From: Hemerocallis citrina
Taxonomy: Eukaryota > Streptophyta > Magnoliopsida > Asparagales > Asphodelaceae
NCBI GenBank assembly: GCA_017893485.1
Contig: JACEHZ010000367.1
Span: 1-64,000, forward strand
Direction: 5' to 3'
Length of the DNA: 64,000 nucleotides
Shown: in pieces, positions 33,604 to 46,469 of the stretch
How the letters are laid out: every line of letters starts with the position of its first letter
Numbering within the stretch: the stretch's first letter is position 1
Program-made: the position numbers and the translations under genes
Notes under the pieces: model-generated
What the model saw: only the letters and a program-made list of their open reading frames with translations
What the model was told of the DNA's origin: nothing
Database searches by the model: none

Positions 33604-36600
33604 GTTAGTTCTCCCATCAGACTCATTTCGAACTCATCCTGCATTTGCTTTGAAAACTTCTTGCAAAGATTTTCATTAGTGGATCCAAATATAATATTAT
33701 CAACATAAATTTGAACGATTAAAATTTCTTTAAAAACATGTTTTATAAATAGTGTAGTGTCTACTTTTCTTTAGAAAACCCTATGTGAAGAAGAAACGAA
33801 CTCAGCCGTTCATGCCAAGCACGGGGTGCATGCTTCAAACCATAAAGAGCTTTATCAAGCCGAAAAATATGGTTTGGGTGTGTGGGATCAGTGAATTCCG
33901 GTGGTTGTGCCGCATAAACTTCTTCCGAAATAAATCCATTTAAAAATGCTCTTTTAACATCCATTTGAAAGACAGTAAAATCCATATATGCAGCAAAAGC
34001 AAGTAAAATACGAATTGCTTCAAGCCTAGCAACTGGTACAAAAGTTTCATCAAAATCTACACCCTCTTGTTGATTATACCCTTGTGCAATAAGACGGACC
34101 TTATTTCTAGTATAGAGCCAGATTCGTCTAACTTGTTCCTAAACACCCACTTAGTGCCAAGTATAGTCCTATTGTGAGGTCGAGGAACAAGCCTCCATAC
34201 TTGATTCCGTTCGAATTGATTAAGTTCTTTTGCATTGCAATGATCCAATCATTATCTTGCAAGGCCTCCTTAATATTCTTAGGTTCAAGTATGGAAACGA
34301 AAGCGGTAAAACACATAAAATTTTGAGCTTGAGTGCGAGTAGTTACCCCTTTGGACATATTATTTTGTATAAGAGATGGAGGATGACTAGACATGATTTT
34401 CCATGCAAGACGTCTCTGTCTTGTTGAACCTTGATGTTGTATATTTTCATCTTCCATGGTATCAATTTGTTGTGTAAGCATTTCATTGATTTGATTTTTG
34501 GGTTCATCTTTGTCTTGAAGCACCACATGATTTTGATCATTTGCTTGTGGTTCTTCTTCAATATGAACCTGTTTCTTTTCAACACGAACCCCTGTCTCAT
34601 CATCATCAACAACATGCAATATTTCTTTGGAGTAGGGATTGATTTCATCAAAAATAACATCAATAGATTCCTGAATTGTGCATCTTCTTTTGTTGAATAC
34701 ACGATATGCTTTGCTACTAAGAGAATATCCTAGGAAAACACCTTCATCACTTTTACGATCAAACTTTCCCAAGTTATCAAGAGTATTTAAAATGAATACT
34801 TTGCATCCGAAGACACGAAAGTAGCTTAGGTTGGGAGTTTTGCCATAATATAGTTCAAAAGGAGTTTTCTCAAGATATTTTCTAATGATTACTTGGTTTA
34901 TGGTATAGCATGCTGTATTGACAGCCTCTGCCCAAAATGATTTGGGTAAATCTTTTTCACTAAGCATGGTACGAGCCATTTCTTGAAGAGATCGATTCTT
35001 CCTTTCAACAACCCCATTTTGTTAGGGAGTGCGAGGACATGCGAACTCATGTTTTATTCCCTTTTTGTCACAAAATGAAGTGAAGAATTCGTTTTGAAAT
35101 TCGCCACCATGATCACTACGAATAGTGACAATGGTGAGGATTTTCTCATTTTCCACTCTACGACATAATTTTTGAAATACATACACTGTATCATCTTTTT
35201 GTGGCAAAAAGGCAATCCAAGTAAATCTACTATATTCATCAACAATTACAAAAACATACCGTGCACCACCATTACTACGTGTTCGTGATGGACCAAAGAG
35301 ATCCATGTGTAAGAGTTCAAGGGGTCTAGAAGTTGATACCATTTTTATTGGTTTATGAGAGCTTTTTGTTTGCTTACCAAATTGGCATGACTCACACGGT
35401 TTATCTTTTTCGAATTTGACTTTGGGAATTCCTCTCACAAGCTCCTTGCTTACAAGTTTATTGAGATTGTTCATGGCCATGTGACCAAGCCTTCGATGCC
35501 ATAGCCATCCATCCTCATTTCGTGCGACAAAGCATTTCATACTTTCCTGTACTAATTCATTTAAATTTATGACATATACATTGTTGCATCTGTTAGCAAG
35601 AACTAAACAAGATTTATTGTCATATAGTACAGTGTATGTATTTTTATCAAAAATAACAGTATACCCTTTGTCACATAGTTGACTAATACTAATTAAGTTA
35701 TGCTTTAGACCTCTTACCAATAAATATCCTCAATGGAGCATGAGGAACCAAAGTTAATTTTACCTTTACCAATGGTTTGACCCGTGCTATTATCTCCAAA
35801 GATGATGTCCTTCCCATTTTCCCTTGATAGTGATGAAAAATATCTGCTGTCACCAGTCATGTGATTTGAACATCCACTATCAAGGTACCACCGATCTTTA
35901 ATCTTGATGCGTTGAGGTACCTACATCAAGATTAGTAGGTATAATTTTGCATGCCCAAATTTGTTTTGAACTTGCATCTGTATCCTTTCTCATCCACACA
36001 AGATTAGTATTCCTTTTTAGTGAACAGTTATAAGAAATATGCCCATGTCTACAGCAAAAATTACATGTGATTCGACTATGCCTTGGGTCATGCACACTTG
36101 TATGATTTATTTTGTTTTGTGATTGTGTTGATTTTTATACAAGTGTGTATGACATGATGATTTTTGATGAGGTATTGGCTCTTCGTAACCAAGCCCTCGA
36201 TTATCATGATAGGATCTTGAACCATTTATTATAAAGTAACTTGGCCCTTCATGCTTTTTAATAATTTTTTCGAGCTCAATTACCTTTTTACACAGTCTTT
36301 TTTTAGTTATCTCATCGTCTTTTGTGTTCCAACGAAGAGTATCTAGTGTGGCATCAAGAATCCTATTTTGATTAAGGGCTTCATTACATCCTTCCACTAC
36401 TTCATCAAATTTCCTTTTACATTCGTCTAAGTCATTTGTGAGCTTGGCAATATAGACAGATTTCTCCTGAATCTCTTTTAAGTGATCATCAGGCTTTGCT
36501 AGCGATTCACAAATTTGTTATTTTAAAATCTCATTTTCTTCTAGAAAAATATCATTATCTTTTTGACATGACTCAAGTTTTTCAAAAATTAGGGCATTCT

Positions 36601-37847
36601 TATTTTTCAGTTTGTAATTTTTTTTAATGCAAGCGTCATGTATTTCATTAGAATTTTGTTTATATTGTCTAAGTTCACGACTTAGTTTCTTAGCATAGTC
36701 TTTCAAATCATTACACATATCTACAAGTTCATCATAAGTTGGTTGTTCGATTACCTCTTCTTGAGAAGGTGATTGCACCTCACCACTCTCAAGAGCCATG
36801 AAGCCGACGTCGTCGTAGCCTTGCTCTCCCTCACTTGAGTCCGAGTCTAGCCAAGTTGCTTTTAACGCCTTCTTTTTCTGACTTGGCTTTGAGTGATAGT
36901 ATTCCTTATTCCTGTCTTGTTGACTAGGGCAGTTTGCACGGATGTGTCCGAGCTTCTTGCACTTGTACACACATCCTCCTTCTCCTTTTCCCTTTCTTCT
37001 TGATACCTGCCATATTTTTTATTTTTGAGGTACTTACGAAATTGCCTTGTTAATAGAGCAATGTCCTCGTCTGACTCCTCATGATCTGAATTAGCTTTTG
37101 ATGGTCGGGCCTTTTCTGCCTTTAGTGCAATGGTTTTCTCCTCAGTCTTTGGTTCAATCCCGATATTCTGCCTGTATCTTTTTTTTTTCCCATCATTTCC
37201 ATCTCGTAAGTTTTTAGCTTTCCTTGAAATGTATAGTAGTCAAATCGCTTCTCTTCGAGAGTCTCTCTCATTGCTGCGGCCTTAATGTCCCACTCTGGCG
37301 TGAGACAACTTATGAGCTTTCCGACCTTTCGGTCATCATCAAGCCCCTTACCCAAGCTCTCAAGCTCGTGGGCATTGATATCGAAATAGGCGAGCATTTG
37401 GTCCACATTTTCATCTGGCAACATGCGGAACACATCAAATTTATAAAAACACAAATTCACTTTAGCTTTTACCACGGAAGTGGTTCCTTCATGCCGCTTC
37501 AGCATGTTGTTCCAGATCTCGTAGGCTGATTTGCAGTTATTCCCGCATCGCATTAGCTCTTCATTGTTCAACCCTGCATAAAGAGCTGTCATGGCTTTGG
37601 AATTTGCTGTTTTGAGGGACAACTCTGCCGGTGTGAATGCCTTCTTTCCATCGCTAACTGAGATTTCTGTTTTGTTGATACATACATTCCATACCTCTTC
37701 TCCGAGCATCTATAAAAAATGAGACATACGAACATTCCAGATGTCATAGCATTTTTCATCCAAGAATGGTGATCGTGTAAGACTTGTCCCATTGGAGACG
37801 AAAGGCTCCGATGAGTACAAGTTTTGGGGATGAGGGATTTCGGCCAT
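33604..37847 (-). pseudogene. Copia 2 gag-pol, several stops and frameshifts
   Basis: Start MAEIPHPQNLYSSEPFV (37847). The first gag block KCYDIWNVRMSHFL meets a TAG just before MLGEEVWNVC (37709), where relatives have Gln. The UBN2 gag domain follows (SAYEIWNNMLKRHEGT, EKRFDYYTFQGKL). A zinc knuckle GGCVYKCKKLGHIRANC (about 36960) has an extra residue between its first two Cys. Then comes a Glu/Lys-rich coiled coil (36900-36110) and a second knuckle CNFCCRHGHISYNC (about 36060). The protease keeps WYLDSGCSNHMTG (about 35880). GAG-pre-integrase is WLWHRRLGHMAMNNL. Integrase has LLHMDLFGPS, SDHGGEFQN and NGVVERKNRS, the last just after an in-frame TAA (about 35024) in place of Gln. RT has [14 protein letters not shown] and [13 protein letters not shown], then frame loss and interruption. 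It cannot encode functional enzymes. Confidence 0.87.
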
Positions 37848-37889
37848 TGGACATTTTGCTTAGACTTTTAAGCCTTTTATAAGCACCTC

Positions 37890-37901
37890 GCTCTGATACC
37901 A
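37890..37901 (-). promoter_or_regulatory. Copia 2 primer binding site
   Basis: TGGTATCAGAGC on the minus strand, one base after the LTR. Confidence 0.92.
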
Positions 37902-37902
37902 C

Positions 37903-38823
37903 TGTAAATCACCTTAGGGGGGTAAATAGGGTGATCGTGCGGAATAAAAAAATAAAAAAAATAAAGTAAAGTAAATGCAAGAGTGACAAGAAAAGCAAAC
38001 ACAGATGACGCAGCGATATAACGTGGTTCGACCCCCAGGTGTACGTCCACACCACCTACTTGTAGCAATTCTCTGCCACAAGCGTTCCACTATACTTAAA
38101 ACCCTTGTACAGTGATTTTCGGATTCAAGCCAAGAGACCTATTACACCCACAGAACTTCTAATCCAAGTCCCGTTAATCTCACCGAAGTGGAAAAGAAAT
38201 GAAAAGAAAAACCTCAAGATCGTTAATGATCTCGACTGAAGAATACAACCAAATAAACGCTCACACTCGGATTGATTTACTGAAGGATTAGTTCTCAAGA
38301 GTTTCTTTTAGAAGTAATTAGGTGAGTAAGACAGAATGGATTCGTTAATATTAATAGACGGGGAAGAGTATCAATCAAAAAATGGAAACGATACTTTCTA
38401 AGAATATACACAACGCAGTGTGCGGTCGACCGTCATATTGGTGCGGTCGACCGTTCAGCTCTCCAACGTAAAGTAGAGAGGTGAAAGGTCGACTGCTCCT
38501 CGAACAACTCAAGTTGCGGTCGATTGCCATGCGGTCGACCGGTCATGTGCTGTTTATTCTGAATCCACCTTGTTTTTCTTACCATAAACTAATCCCTCTT
38601 TAATCAATCTTATACAATTATAATCTCACGAAAATAAAAAGAAAAATTCCGATCTTGATATCTCCCTCTTTTGCTTGTGAACCAATTAATCAAGAATTCC
38701 TTTTGAATATCTTCCTCCTTTGCTTGTGTTTACCATTATTCTTTGTTGCTTTCCTTATTTGTATATTTGTGAATCTCTCTTGGATCTCTTTTTGATATTC
38801 TTTGATCCTGAAAATCTGACACA
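37903..38823 (-). repeat. Copia 2 5' LTR (outer boundary approximate)
   Basis: Ends GGTGATTTACA on the minus strand directly before the primer site. The outer edge is placed at TGTGTCAGATTTTC (38823) but could lie further right. Contains several CGGTCGACCG palindromes (38423, 38444, 38532). Confidence 0.7.
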
Positions 38824-39068
38824 CTAAATTCAAACTTATTAGTATGAGTGAGCACGTTTTGTGCACACCAAACTAGAAGTCAACATTATCCACATACAAT
38901 TTAAATATTAGTAATTAAACTATCTATAATAGTTACTAGTATATCAACAAATCCTTTGAAAGTTTGCACTTCATGCCCAGTTCAGGTGCAGGTAGACTCC
39001 TAAGAGTACATGATACTTCTTACATAATCCATTATCTTATGAGTACTTGTATATTTATTTGCATGCAG

Positions 39069-39802
39069 AGCTATTTCATGTGGGACTTGTTTCTTACTGG
39101 CGTAGCTCTATCAATTATGCGAAAAGCTCACAATGCATAATGGAGAAAATGAATTTGCTGAGATGGAATACATGAACATCACAGTCATCACTTCAAATAA
39201 ACCATACAGTGTGCATGATAGATCAAACCCATTATTTGATGCAGGTGCAAATCCAAAGTTCAATTTTATGAAAAATGGAGTACATATTATTATGACCGGA
39301 CTAGAAGATCCATTTTGCTTGCCCGAGGGAAAGGGGAAAGGAAAATGCCAGGTATTTCAAATAAGATGACATAAATAACCTGTTTCCTTTTCAATCTAAA
39401 TTATAAAGCAAAATTATCTATATTAACCCATGTTCTAATAAGTTAATTTATTATTTCTTTGAAAAAACAATTGAGTTATTTGTTACATATAACTCACTAA
39501 AGTAATATACTCTTGACCAAACTGCACAAAACTAGCGTGAAAATTCATCTGGTTTTAGAAAAAATACGGTCACGCTAGAAATAAAGCATATACGATCTTA
39601 TTTAAATCAGTCATAAGTCTAAATAGTTCAATCTGTTTCCAATAAAGAACTAATGAGTTTTGTCGAGTGCATGATTAAGGATGGATACACTAAGGAAGTG
39701 ACAGGTCCTGAAGCAGATCGAGTACTCGTCGCAACAAAAGAAAAACCAAACAAAGATCCCAACAGCAATCCGGACAGAGAATTTTTCAAAAGCTTCCTCG
39801 AA
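39069..39802 (+). pseudogene. Nucleoside hydrolase-like gene fragment (host-derived)
   Basis: Two exon remnants with good splice sites. Exon A (39069-39351) follows TTTGCATGCAG and encodes SYFMWDLFLTGVALSIMRKA, a short duplication that shifts the frame near 39127-39135, then NEFAEMEYMNITVITSNKPY, GANPKFNFMKNGVH, LEDPFCLPEGKGKGKCQ, ending at a GT donor. Exon B (39680-39802) follows an AG and encodes DGYTKEVTGPEADRVLVATK and DREFFKSFLE before GTAAGT; both exons join in phase 0. From memory of the family, this order matches plant inosine/uridine nucleoside hydrolases of the extracellular NSH3 type, enzymes that split purine nucleosides. The first and last exons were not found and a few residues are missing before LEDPF. 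It lies just upstream of Copia 3. The family call is moderate; the pseudogene status is firm. Confidence 0.5.
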
Positions 39803-40597
39803 GTAAGTTCTTCTTGCAAGGGTTCATTTTTATTCCATGTTTGCAGCCATACAGACATATCTATGTGATATTTATAGGATTGCTGTTATTACTGGAATTG
39901 ACTCAACTTTTACTTGTTTAATATTCAAGATTTACGATTCGGGCAATTACGTGTGTTCTATGTAGTCTCAGTTTAGAGTCTTAAAAGCTTATGAGATTCA
40001 TTCTTAAATAACTTTGTGATGTTTTATATGTTACTGGTGTCATTGACAATAGTCTTAAACGGTTGATTTGCTTTTACTTCTAAATCTTTTAAAAAGATTT
40101 AACTACAATTTTATCCATATCTTATCATATGCAAACTGCATGATATGTTTATCCATATCTTATCATATTTGAAGTACTTAGTAATACAACCCATCACATT
40201 GTGTAACTTGGACTCTGAACACTTTGGATACATACAGTTTGATTAGGATGCATAACCTGCATTAATTCCTTGTTTCCAAAGAAAGCTAACTTTAAACTAA
40301 TCTATAATTGTGAACTGCAAGTCTTAGAAGGTCATATAAATGAAATTAATATCTTGTGCATGTGTAATGCACGCACTAGTAGAATTTTAAATTATATGAA
40401 AAACTGAGCTTGGGTTCAACACTAAAGATAATGATAAACAAAGTCATTAACATAGCTCTCTATTTGTGTGTGTGAACTGGGCATTACACATACAGACATA
40501 AATACCTTTGTTTCCTTTCACTAATCTATCAAAATCAAGGTTATTTATAGATGATCGAGTTCTAAAGACGTATATTAGGAATGAGTGTAAACATGAA
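39803..40597. other. Non-coding interval
   Basis: AT-rich sequence, possibly intron of the fragmentary gene. A small duplicate TTATCCATATCTTATCATAT occurs at about 40111-40168. No gene seen. Confidence 0.45.
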
Positions 40598-40602
40598 GTT
40601 GT

Positions 40603-41307
40603 TGTTGGCTGTTTCCTTCTCAAAACCAAGATTCCCTTCTCCTTTTTTAGTCCCACATCGGTGGGAAGGTATGCCATATGAATGGATATAATACAAACCA
40701 TTCTTTACCCTATTGTAGTCTTGTGTGGTGTGGAGAGAACCCGTGGGCAACACGCGCGCGCCGCCGCCGTCGCCCGGCCCGGTTCGTGGGCACGGGTGTG
40801 CGCGCCCGCATCTGCGGACACGAATGCCGATCCGAAATTGCTCTTCGAGTTCGGGTTGAGATCCGCAAAAACTAGTCTTTTTTTTCTCCCAACCTTTACA
40901 CGTTCTTGTATCTATATATTCCAAACTCCCATTCTTCTCCAACGACTGGAAAATCAGATCGCATCCACAAAGAAAAACTTCTTCTTCGCTGCTTTCACAA
41001 ACCCTTCTCTGGTTCGCTGCATCCACAAGCTTCCGCTCCCTTTCTTTTTCACCTTCGTTCTGGGCAAGGCTAAGTTCGGGTCAATCTCTCGACGTTGTGT
41101 GCGACAGCGAAACGCCGGTGATACCGGGGGTTTTACCACTAGGAGCATCTGCGACGAGTCTGCACATAAAACCGCGGATCAACTCTTAGGGCAGTGCGTT
41201 CCGCGCGACTTCCCCATAGGCCGGTAACTCCGTTCTAAATTTATTTTGTTTCTTTCTTATATACAGTTGCCAAAGAAATCAAGGATTCGAGACACTTTTA
41301 CACAACA
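40603..41307 (+). repeat. Copia 3 5' LTR (705 bp)
   Basis: TGTTGGCTGTTTCC ... TTACACAACA. It lacks an approximately 80-bp segment found in the 3' LTR after GGTTGAGATCC, and has a shorter GGTTC repeat. Confidence 0.88.
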
Positions 41308-43359
41308 ATCTAAGAGTTGAGACATGTTATTAATCTGATTAATTTAGCATATCTTGTTAATTAAGAACAGCCTGATTGTTAATCTGATTAGATTAGTATT
41401 TATTGGTAATTAAACACACACATATTATCAATCTGATTAATTAGCACATATAAACAGAAGTGCTTATTGTTAATCTTTTAATTTCGCAAAGCCTCTGTTT
41501 TCGCTGCTTTCTCTGATTAAACTGCATAAACAAACACAAAAGGAATGTACTGATTAATCTGATTAAGTCATTTTATCAGCCAGAATCCAACAAAGAATAA
41601 TAATGTTATGAAGATTGGATCTGATTAATTCGATAATAATTTGGATGAATGTACTGAAAGCATTGTTATCCTAATCAATTACACTTACTGACATTAGCCA
41701 AACTCGGTTTTTCAACAGTCAGATTCAAGAGTAAAGATCACTCTCTTATAGTCGGTCATTTCAATACCCTTGAATAATAAATCCCAATATACTGATACTT
41801 CATTCTTAGTAATTACACATATATTGTTAATTTAGCATATGTTGTTAATTTAGCACATATATATATACACATGTTTTCCTGTTTATAAAGCGCTGTTCGT
41901 ATTAATTATAGACCACATCCCTTGTTATTAACAAATTGAAGTATTGATAGATCACTATAAATTCCCACATTATAGAATATCTATAGTTTTAAAATCCTTA
42001 CGGTCTTAATCTATTGTTAATCACAATATTTGTCGGCACCAAATTTGTGTTATTAGATTCACTTTAATATTCTCAAAGCCTTTGAATACTTCTCGATCCG
42101 AAATTGCTCTTCGAGTTCGGGTTGAGATCCGCAAAAACTAGTCTTTTTTTTCTCCCAACCTTTACACGTTCTTGTATCTATATATTCCAAACTCCCATTC
42201 TTCTCCAACGACTGGAAAATCAGATCGCATCCACAAAGAAAAACTTCTTCTTCGCTGCTTTCACAAACCCTTCTCTGGTTCGCTGCATCCACAAGCTTCC
42301 GCTCCCTTTCTTTTTCACCTTCGTTCTGGGCAAGGCTAAGTTCGGGTCAATCTCTCGACGTTGTGTGCGACAGCGAAACGCCGGTGATACCGGGGGTTTT
42401 ACCACTAGGAGCATCTGCGACGAGTCTGCACATAAAACCGCGGATCAACTCTTAGGGCAGTGCGTTCCGCGCGACTTCCCCATAGGCCGGTAACTCCGTT
42501 CTAAATTTATTTTGTTTCTTTCTTATATACAGTTGCCAAAGAAATCAAGGATTCGAGACACTTTTACACAACAATCTAAGAGTTGAGACATGTTATTAAT
42601 CTGATTAATTGAGCATATCTTGTTAATTAAGAACAGCCTGATTGTTAATCTGATTAGATTAGTATTTATTGGTAATTAAACACACACATATTATCAATCT
42701 GATTAATTAGCACATATAAACAGAAGTGCTTATTGTTAATCTTTTAATTTCGCAAAGCCTCTGTTTTCGCTGCTTTCTCTGATTAAACTGCATAAACAAA
42801 CACAAAAGGAATGTACTGATTAATCTGATTAAGTCATTTTATCAGCCAGAATCCAACAAAGAATAATAATGTTATGAAGATTGGATCTGATTAATTCGAT
42901 AATAATTTGGATGAATGTACTGAAAGCATTGTTATCCTAATCAATTACACTTACTGACATTAGCCAAACTCGGTTTTTCAACAGTCAGATTCAAGAGTAA
43001 AGATCACTCTCTTATAGTCGGTCATTTCAATACCCTTGAATAATAAATCCCAATATACTGATACTTCATTCTTAGTAATTACACATATATTGTTAATTTA
43101 GCATATGTTGTTAATTTAGCACATATATATACACATGTTTTCCTGTTTATAAAGCGCTGTTCGTATTAATTATAGACCACATCCCTTGTTATTAACAAAT
43201 TGAAGTATTGATAGATCACTATAAATTCCCACATTATAGAATATCTATAGTTTTAAAATCCTTACGGTCTTAATCTATTGTTAATCACAATATTTGTCGG
43301 CACCAAATTTGTGTTATTAGATTCACTTTAATATTCTCAAAGCCTTTGAATACTTCTCG
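40831..43359. repeat. 1.27-kb direct tandem duplication (LTR half plus leader)
   Basis: 40831-42096 is repeated at 42097-43359, period 1266 bp. The unit contains the last 477 bp of the 5' LTR and about 790 bp of leader. Only a few differences were seen: one substitution near 42608, and two bases fewer in a TA run near 43125. Duplicate ORFs within it are copies of LTR sequence, not genes. Confidence 0.95.
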
Positions 43360-43832
43360 CTATATATTTGTTTTATCAGCTTGCAATTTGCTAGTATAAT
43401 TAAGTGTCTTGTTATATTGTGAATAGAATTACTACCTGCATAACAGTATCAAGACTATTATTAGTTTGTGGTGCTAGATATTTCTTGGTATCCTTTAAAC
43501 ATTTAGATAAAGGAATAGTTATTGATTTTGCAAATTCCTTAAAAGAAATCTAAAGTTCTAAAAAGGAAAGATAAATTTGGGAACAAGCCAAAAGGGTCCT
43601 TCTGTCAATCGGGTGTAAACAGCCCTAAGCGACACGGTATTTAAGCGTCTTCGGACCACCGCTAGCTGGGAACCGACTCCTACAGCTAACCCAAGTAAAT
43701 CTGAACTTGATAGACTAAAGATTTGTTTAGGAAGATTAGCAAGATCATTAACTATTGTCTAGAGCCCGTAACACCTTATTGAGTAGTTACAATATTATTC
43801 CTGCAGACTCTAGACTGCTATACTATTTTATC

Positions 43833-46469
43833 ATGACTGGGAAAGAAGAGACTGCTTCTGCAAAGCCAGCCAAATTTGATGGCACCCACTTCAAAAGGTG
43901 GTAGAGCCAGATGAAATTCTGGCTCACCACTTTAGGACTCCTTTCAGCAATTGATGGATCCACACCCAACACAACTGAGTCTGACAAATTTGAGTCTACA
44001 AAAGAAGTTTCTGAATCCACTATTTCCTCTCAAACTCCTAAGGAATCCTCTAGTTCCCAAAAACCTAAAACCCCTAAGGAAATAGACTTTCACTGTTTTC
44101 ATCGAATTCTAAGCGCCTTATCTGACTCTCTTTATGACATGTTATTTGAATATAAAAATGCTAAAGAACTTTGGGATGCTTTAGACGATGAATATGGTTG
44201 TGATGATGCTGGAATTGAAAGATTCAATTCTTCAGCTTTCAATAGGTATTTCATGGTAGATAACAAACCTATGAATGACCAAATCCATGAATTCCAAGAA
44301 TATGTGAGGCATATTCAAGCCAAAGGTACAACCTTTTCTACTGAATATAAGATAGCTTGCCTAATAAATAAACTCCCTCCTTCTTGGTCTGATGTCAAGA
44401 AGGAACTCACACATACTCAAGGTGAGCTTACCTTTGCCCAAGTCCTAAAGAAGATTAGAACAGAAGATCAACTTAGGCTTAGGTCAAACCCTAAAAATGA
44501 GTCTAAAGCAAAGGTAAACCTTGTAGTGTCAACCCATGGCAAATCCAAACCTAATAATCCTCACAAACCTAAGAAAACCTCATTCAAGAAAAAGAACTTT
44601 CAGCCTCATCACCAGAATCACCAAAACCACCAAAACCGCCAACACCAGCAAAACTACAGGACTAGAAACTTCGGTCAGACTCAGGACCAACAGAAGTTTT
44701 GTTTGGTGTGTGGAAGAACAAATCATCTATCCTTCAATTGCTTTCATAGGAAGAAGGAACCAATCAAGACTCCTTATAAGGGGAAAGGCCCTACCAAACC
44801 AGAATCCAACATGATTCTGAATGGATCATCTAGTTCCTTCAGGTCTGTGACTTACCAACCTTCTGTTAATATTTCTTACCATTCTGATGACTGGTGGTTG
44901 GATTCTGGAGCTAATGTCCATGTTTCATTTGATCGCTCCTATTTTTCAAACTATCAGGATTCATGTGGAGGAGGCATAACCCTAGGAGATGGATCAACGG
45001 CACAGATTGTAGGAAGAGGAAGAATTGATCTGAAGATGATATCAGGGAAAAATCTGCCTCTTCATGATGTACTTCATGTGCCGTCAGTTAGGAGAAACTT
45101 AGTTAGTGGTTCCCTTCTTGTAGCATCAGGTTTCAAAATTGTAATGGAAGCAAATAAAGTTGTATTTTCTAAGAATGAATCTTTTGTTGGAAAAGGATAT
45201 GTAAAGGATGGTCTTTTCATTCTCAATACTATAAATAAAATGTCAGATCCTTCTCCTGTTGTTTCAAATGTAGAATCCTCCAATGTTTGGCATGGTAGAC
45301 TGGGTCATGTGAATTTGGATTCTCTTAGAAGAATGATGAACTTAGCTCTGATTCCCAAGTCTCCTGTAGATAATAAACACAAATGTGAGATTTGTGTTCA
45401 AGCCAAACATTCTAGACTACCTTTCAAATCTATAGAGAGGAATTCTGATCCTCTAGAACTAGTTCATAGTGATGTTTGTGACTCAAATAGGGTTTTGACC
45501 CGAGGCAGTAGGAATTACTTTGTCACTTTTATAGATGATTGTTCTAAGTATTGCTATACCTACCTTTTCAAAACCAAAGATGAAGTTCTAGATAGATTTA
45601 AGGTTTTCAAATCCGAAGCTGAGAACCAATTAGAGAAAAAAATTAAGATCCTTAGATCTGATCGTGGTGGAGAGTATACCTCAAACGAAATGACTAACTT
45701 CTGTGAAGAACACGGAATAATTCATGAGGTGACTGCTCCTTACTCACCACAGTCCAACGGAGTTGCTGAAAGGAAGAATCGAACTCTGTTAGACATGGTG
45801 AATGCCATGCTTCTCAGCTCAGGAGCTCCTGATAACTTGTGGGGAGAAGCCTTATTGACAGCTTGTTACATCCTAAACAGGATCCCTAGTAAGTCAAAGG
45901 ATAAGACTCCCTATGAATTATGGAAAGGTAGAACTCCTAGAGTTCATTACCTTAAGGTCTGGGGATGTCTAGCAAAAGTAGGAATCCCTGAACCTAAAAA
46001 GAGAAAGATTGGACCTAAGACCGTAGATGCTGTGTTCATAGGATATGCCTTAGATAGCAATGCCAATAGATTTTTAGTGACTCATTCTGAAGTAAATGAA
46101 ATCTCTAATAATACCATCATAGCTAGAAGTACTATGGATTCTAAAATGATAGCTTTGGACACTATTTGTACAGAAGCTGAATGGCTTAGAAATTTGATTA
46201 TGCATATACCTGTTACTAATATTCTTGTTCCTGCTATTTCCATAAACTGTGATAATAAATCTGTTATAGAACTACTAAAGCATGATTCTGTGAATGCTAA
46301 GATGAACAGGCACCTGCAGCTGCGCTTCAAGTCAATCAAGAGCCTATTAGGCAAATATGTGGTTCTTGACTATATAAAGTCAGAAAAGAACCTTGCAGAC
46401 CATTTAACAAAGGGTCTGTCTAGGACATTGATCCTAGAATCATCGAGGGGGATGGGGTTAAGCCCATAA
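43833..46469 (+). pseudogene. Copia 3 polyprotein: gag-protease-integrase-RNase H, RT missing
   Basis: Start MTGKEETASAKPAKFDG; a TAG at 43902-43904 follows HFKRW (CAG->TAG would explain it), then the frame is open for 852 codons to 46469. Order: UBN2-type gag (44090-44480), zinc knuckle CLVCGRTNHLSFNC (about 44702), protease WWLDSGANVHVSF (about 44893), VWHGRLGHVNLDSL, zinc site CEICVQAKHS, integrase core with VHSDVCDSN (Asp), SDRGGEYTS (Asp) and SNGVAERKNRT (Glu), all intact. Immediately after NRFLVTHSEVNEISNNT (about 46110) the sequence passes in frame to the RNase H block ARSTMDSKMIALDTICTEAE and CDNKSVIELL, ending SRGMGLSP. The entire RT (about 350-400 aa) is absent. A product would be structural protein, protease and integrase without polymerase. 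Confidence 0.9.

Larger units (their letters stand above)
33604..38823 (-). mobile_element. SIRE-like Ty1/Copia retrotransposon 2, truncated in RT
   Basis: On the minus strand: LTR (about 38823-37903), primer site 37901-37890, gag from 37847, a long coiled-coil region, protease, integrase and RT as far as MSLMGELT, where the gypsy-type LTR interrupts it (33603/33604). The rest of RT and RNase H are not in the window. Lineage is inferred from the long gag with two zinc-knuckle blocks and coiled coil. Confidence 0.85.

Noticed and set aside
41308..41340. Primer binding site for Copia 3
   Set aside because: The sequence after the 5' LTR (ATCTAAGAGTTGAGAC) does not match initiator tRNA-Met and I could not assign another tRNA.
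40682..42493. Duplicated 129-181 aa ORFs and their antisense partners
   Set aside because: They lie in the Copia 3 LTR and its tandem copy; same sequence appears in the 3' LTR at 47.1-47.8 kb with frame breaks.
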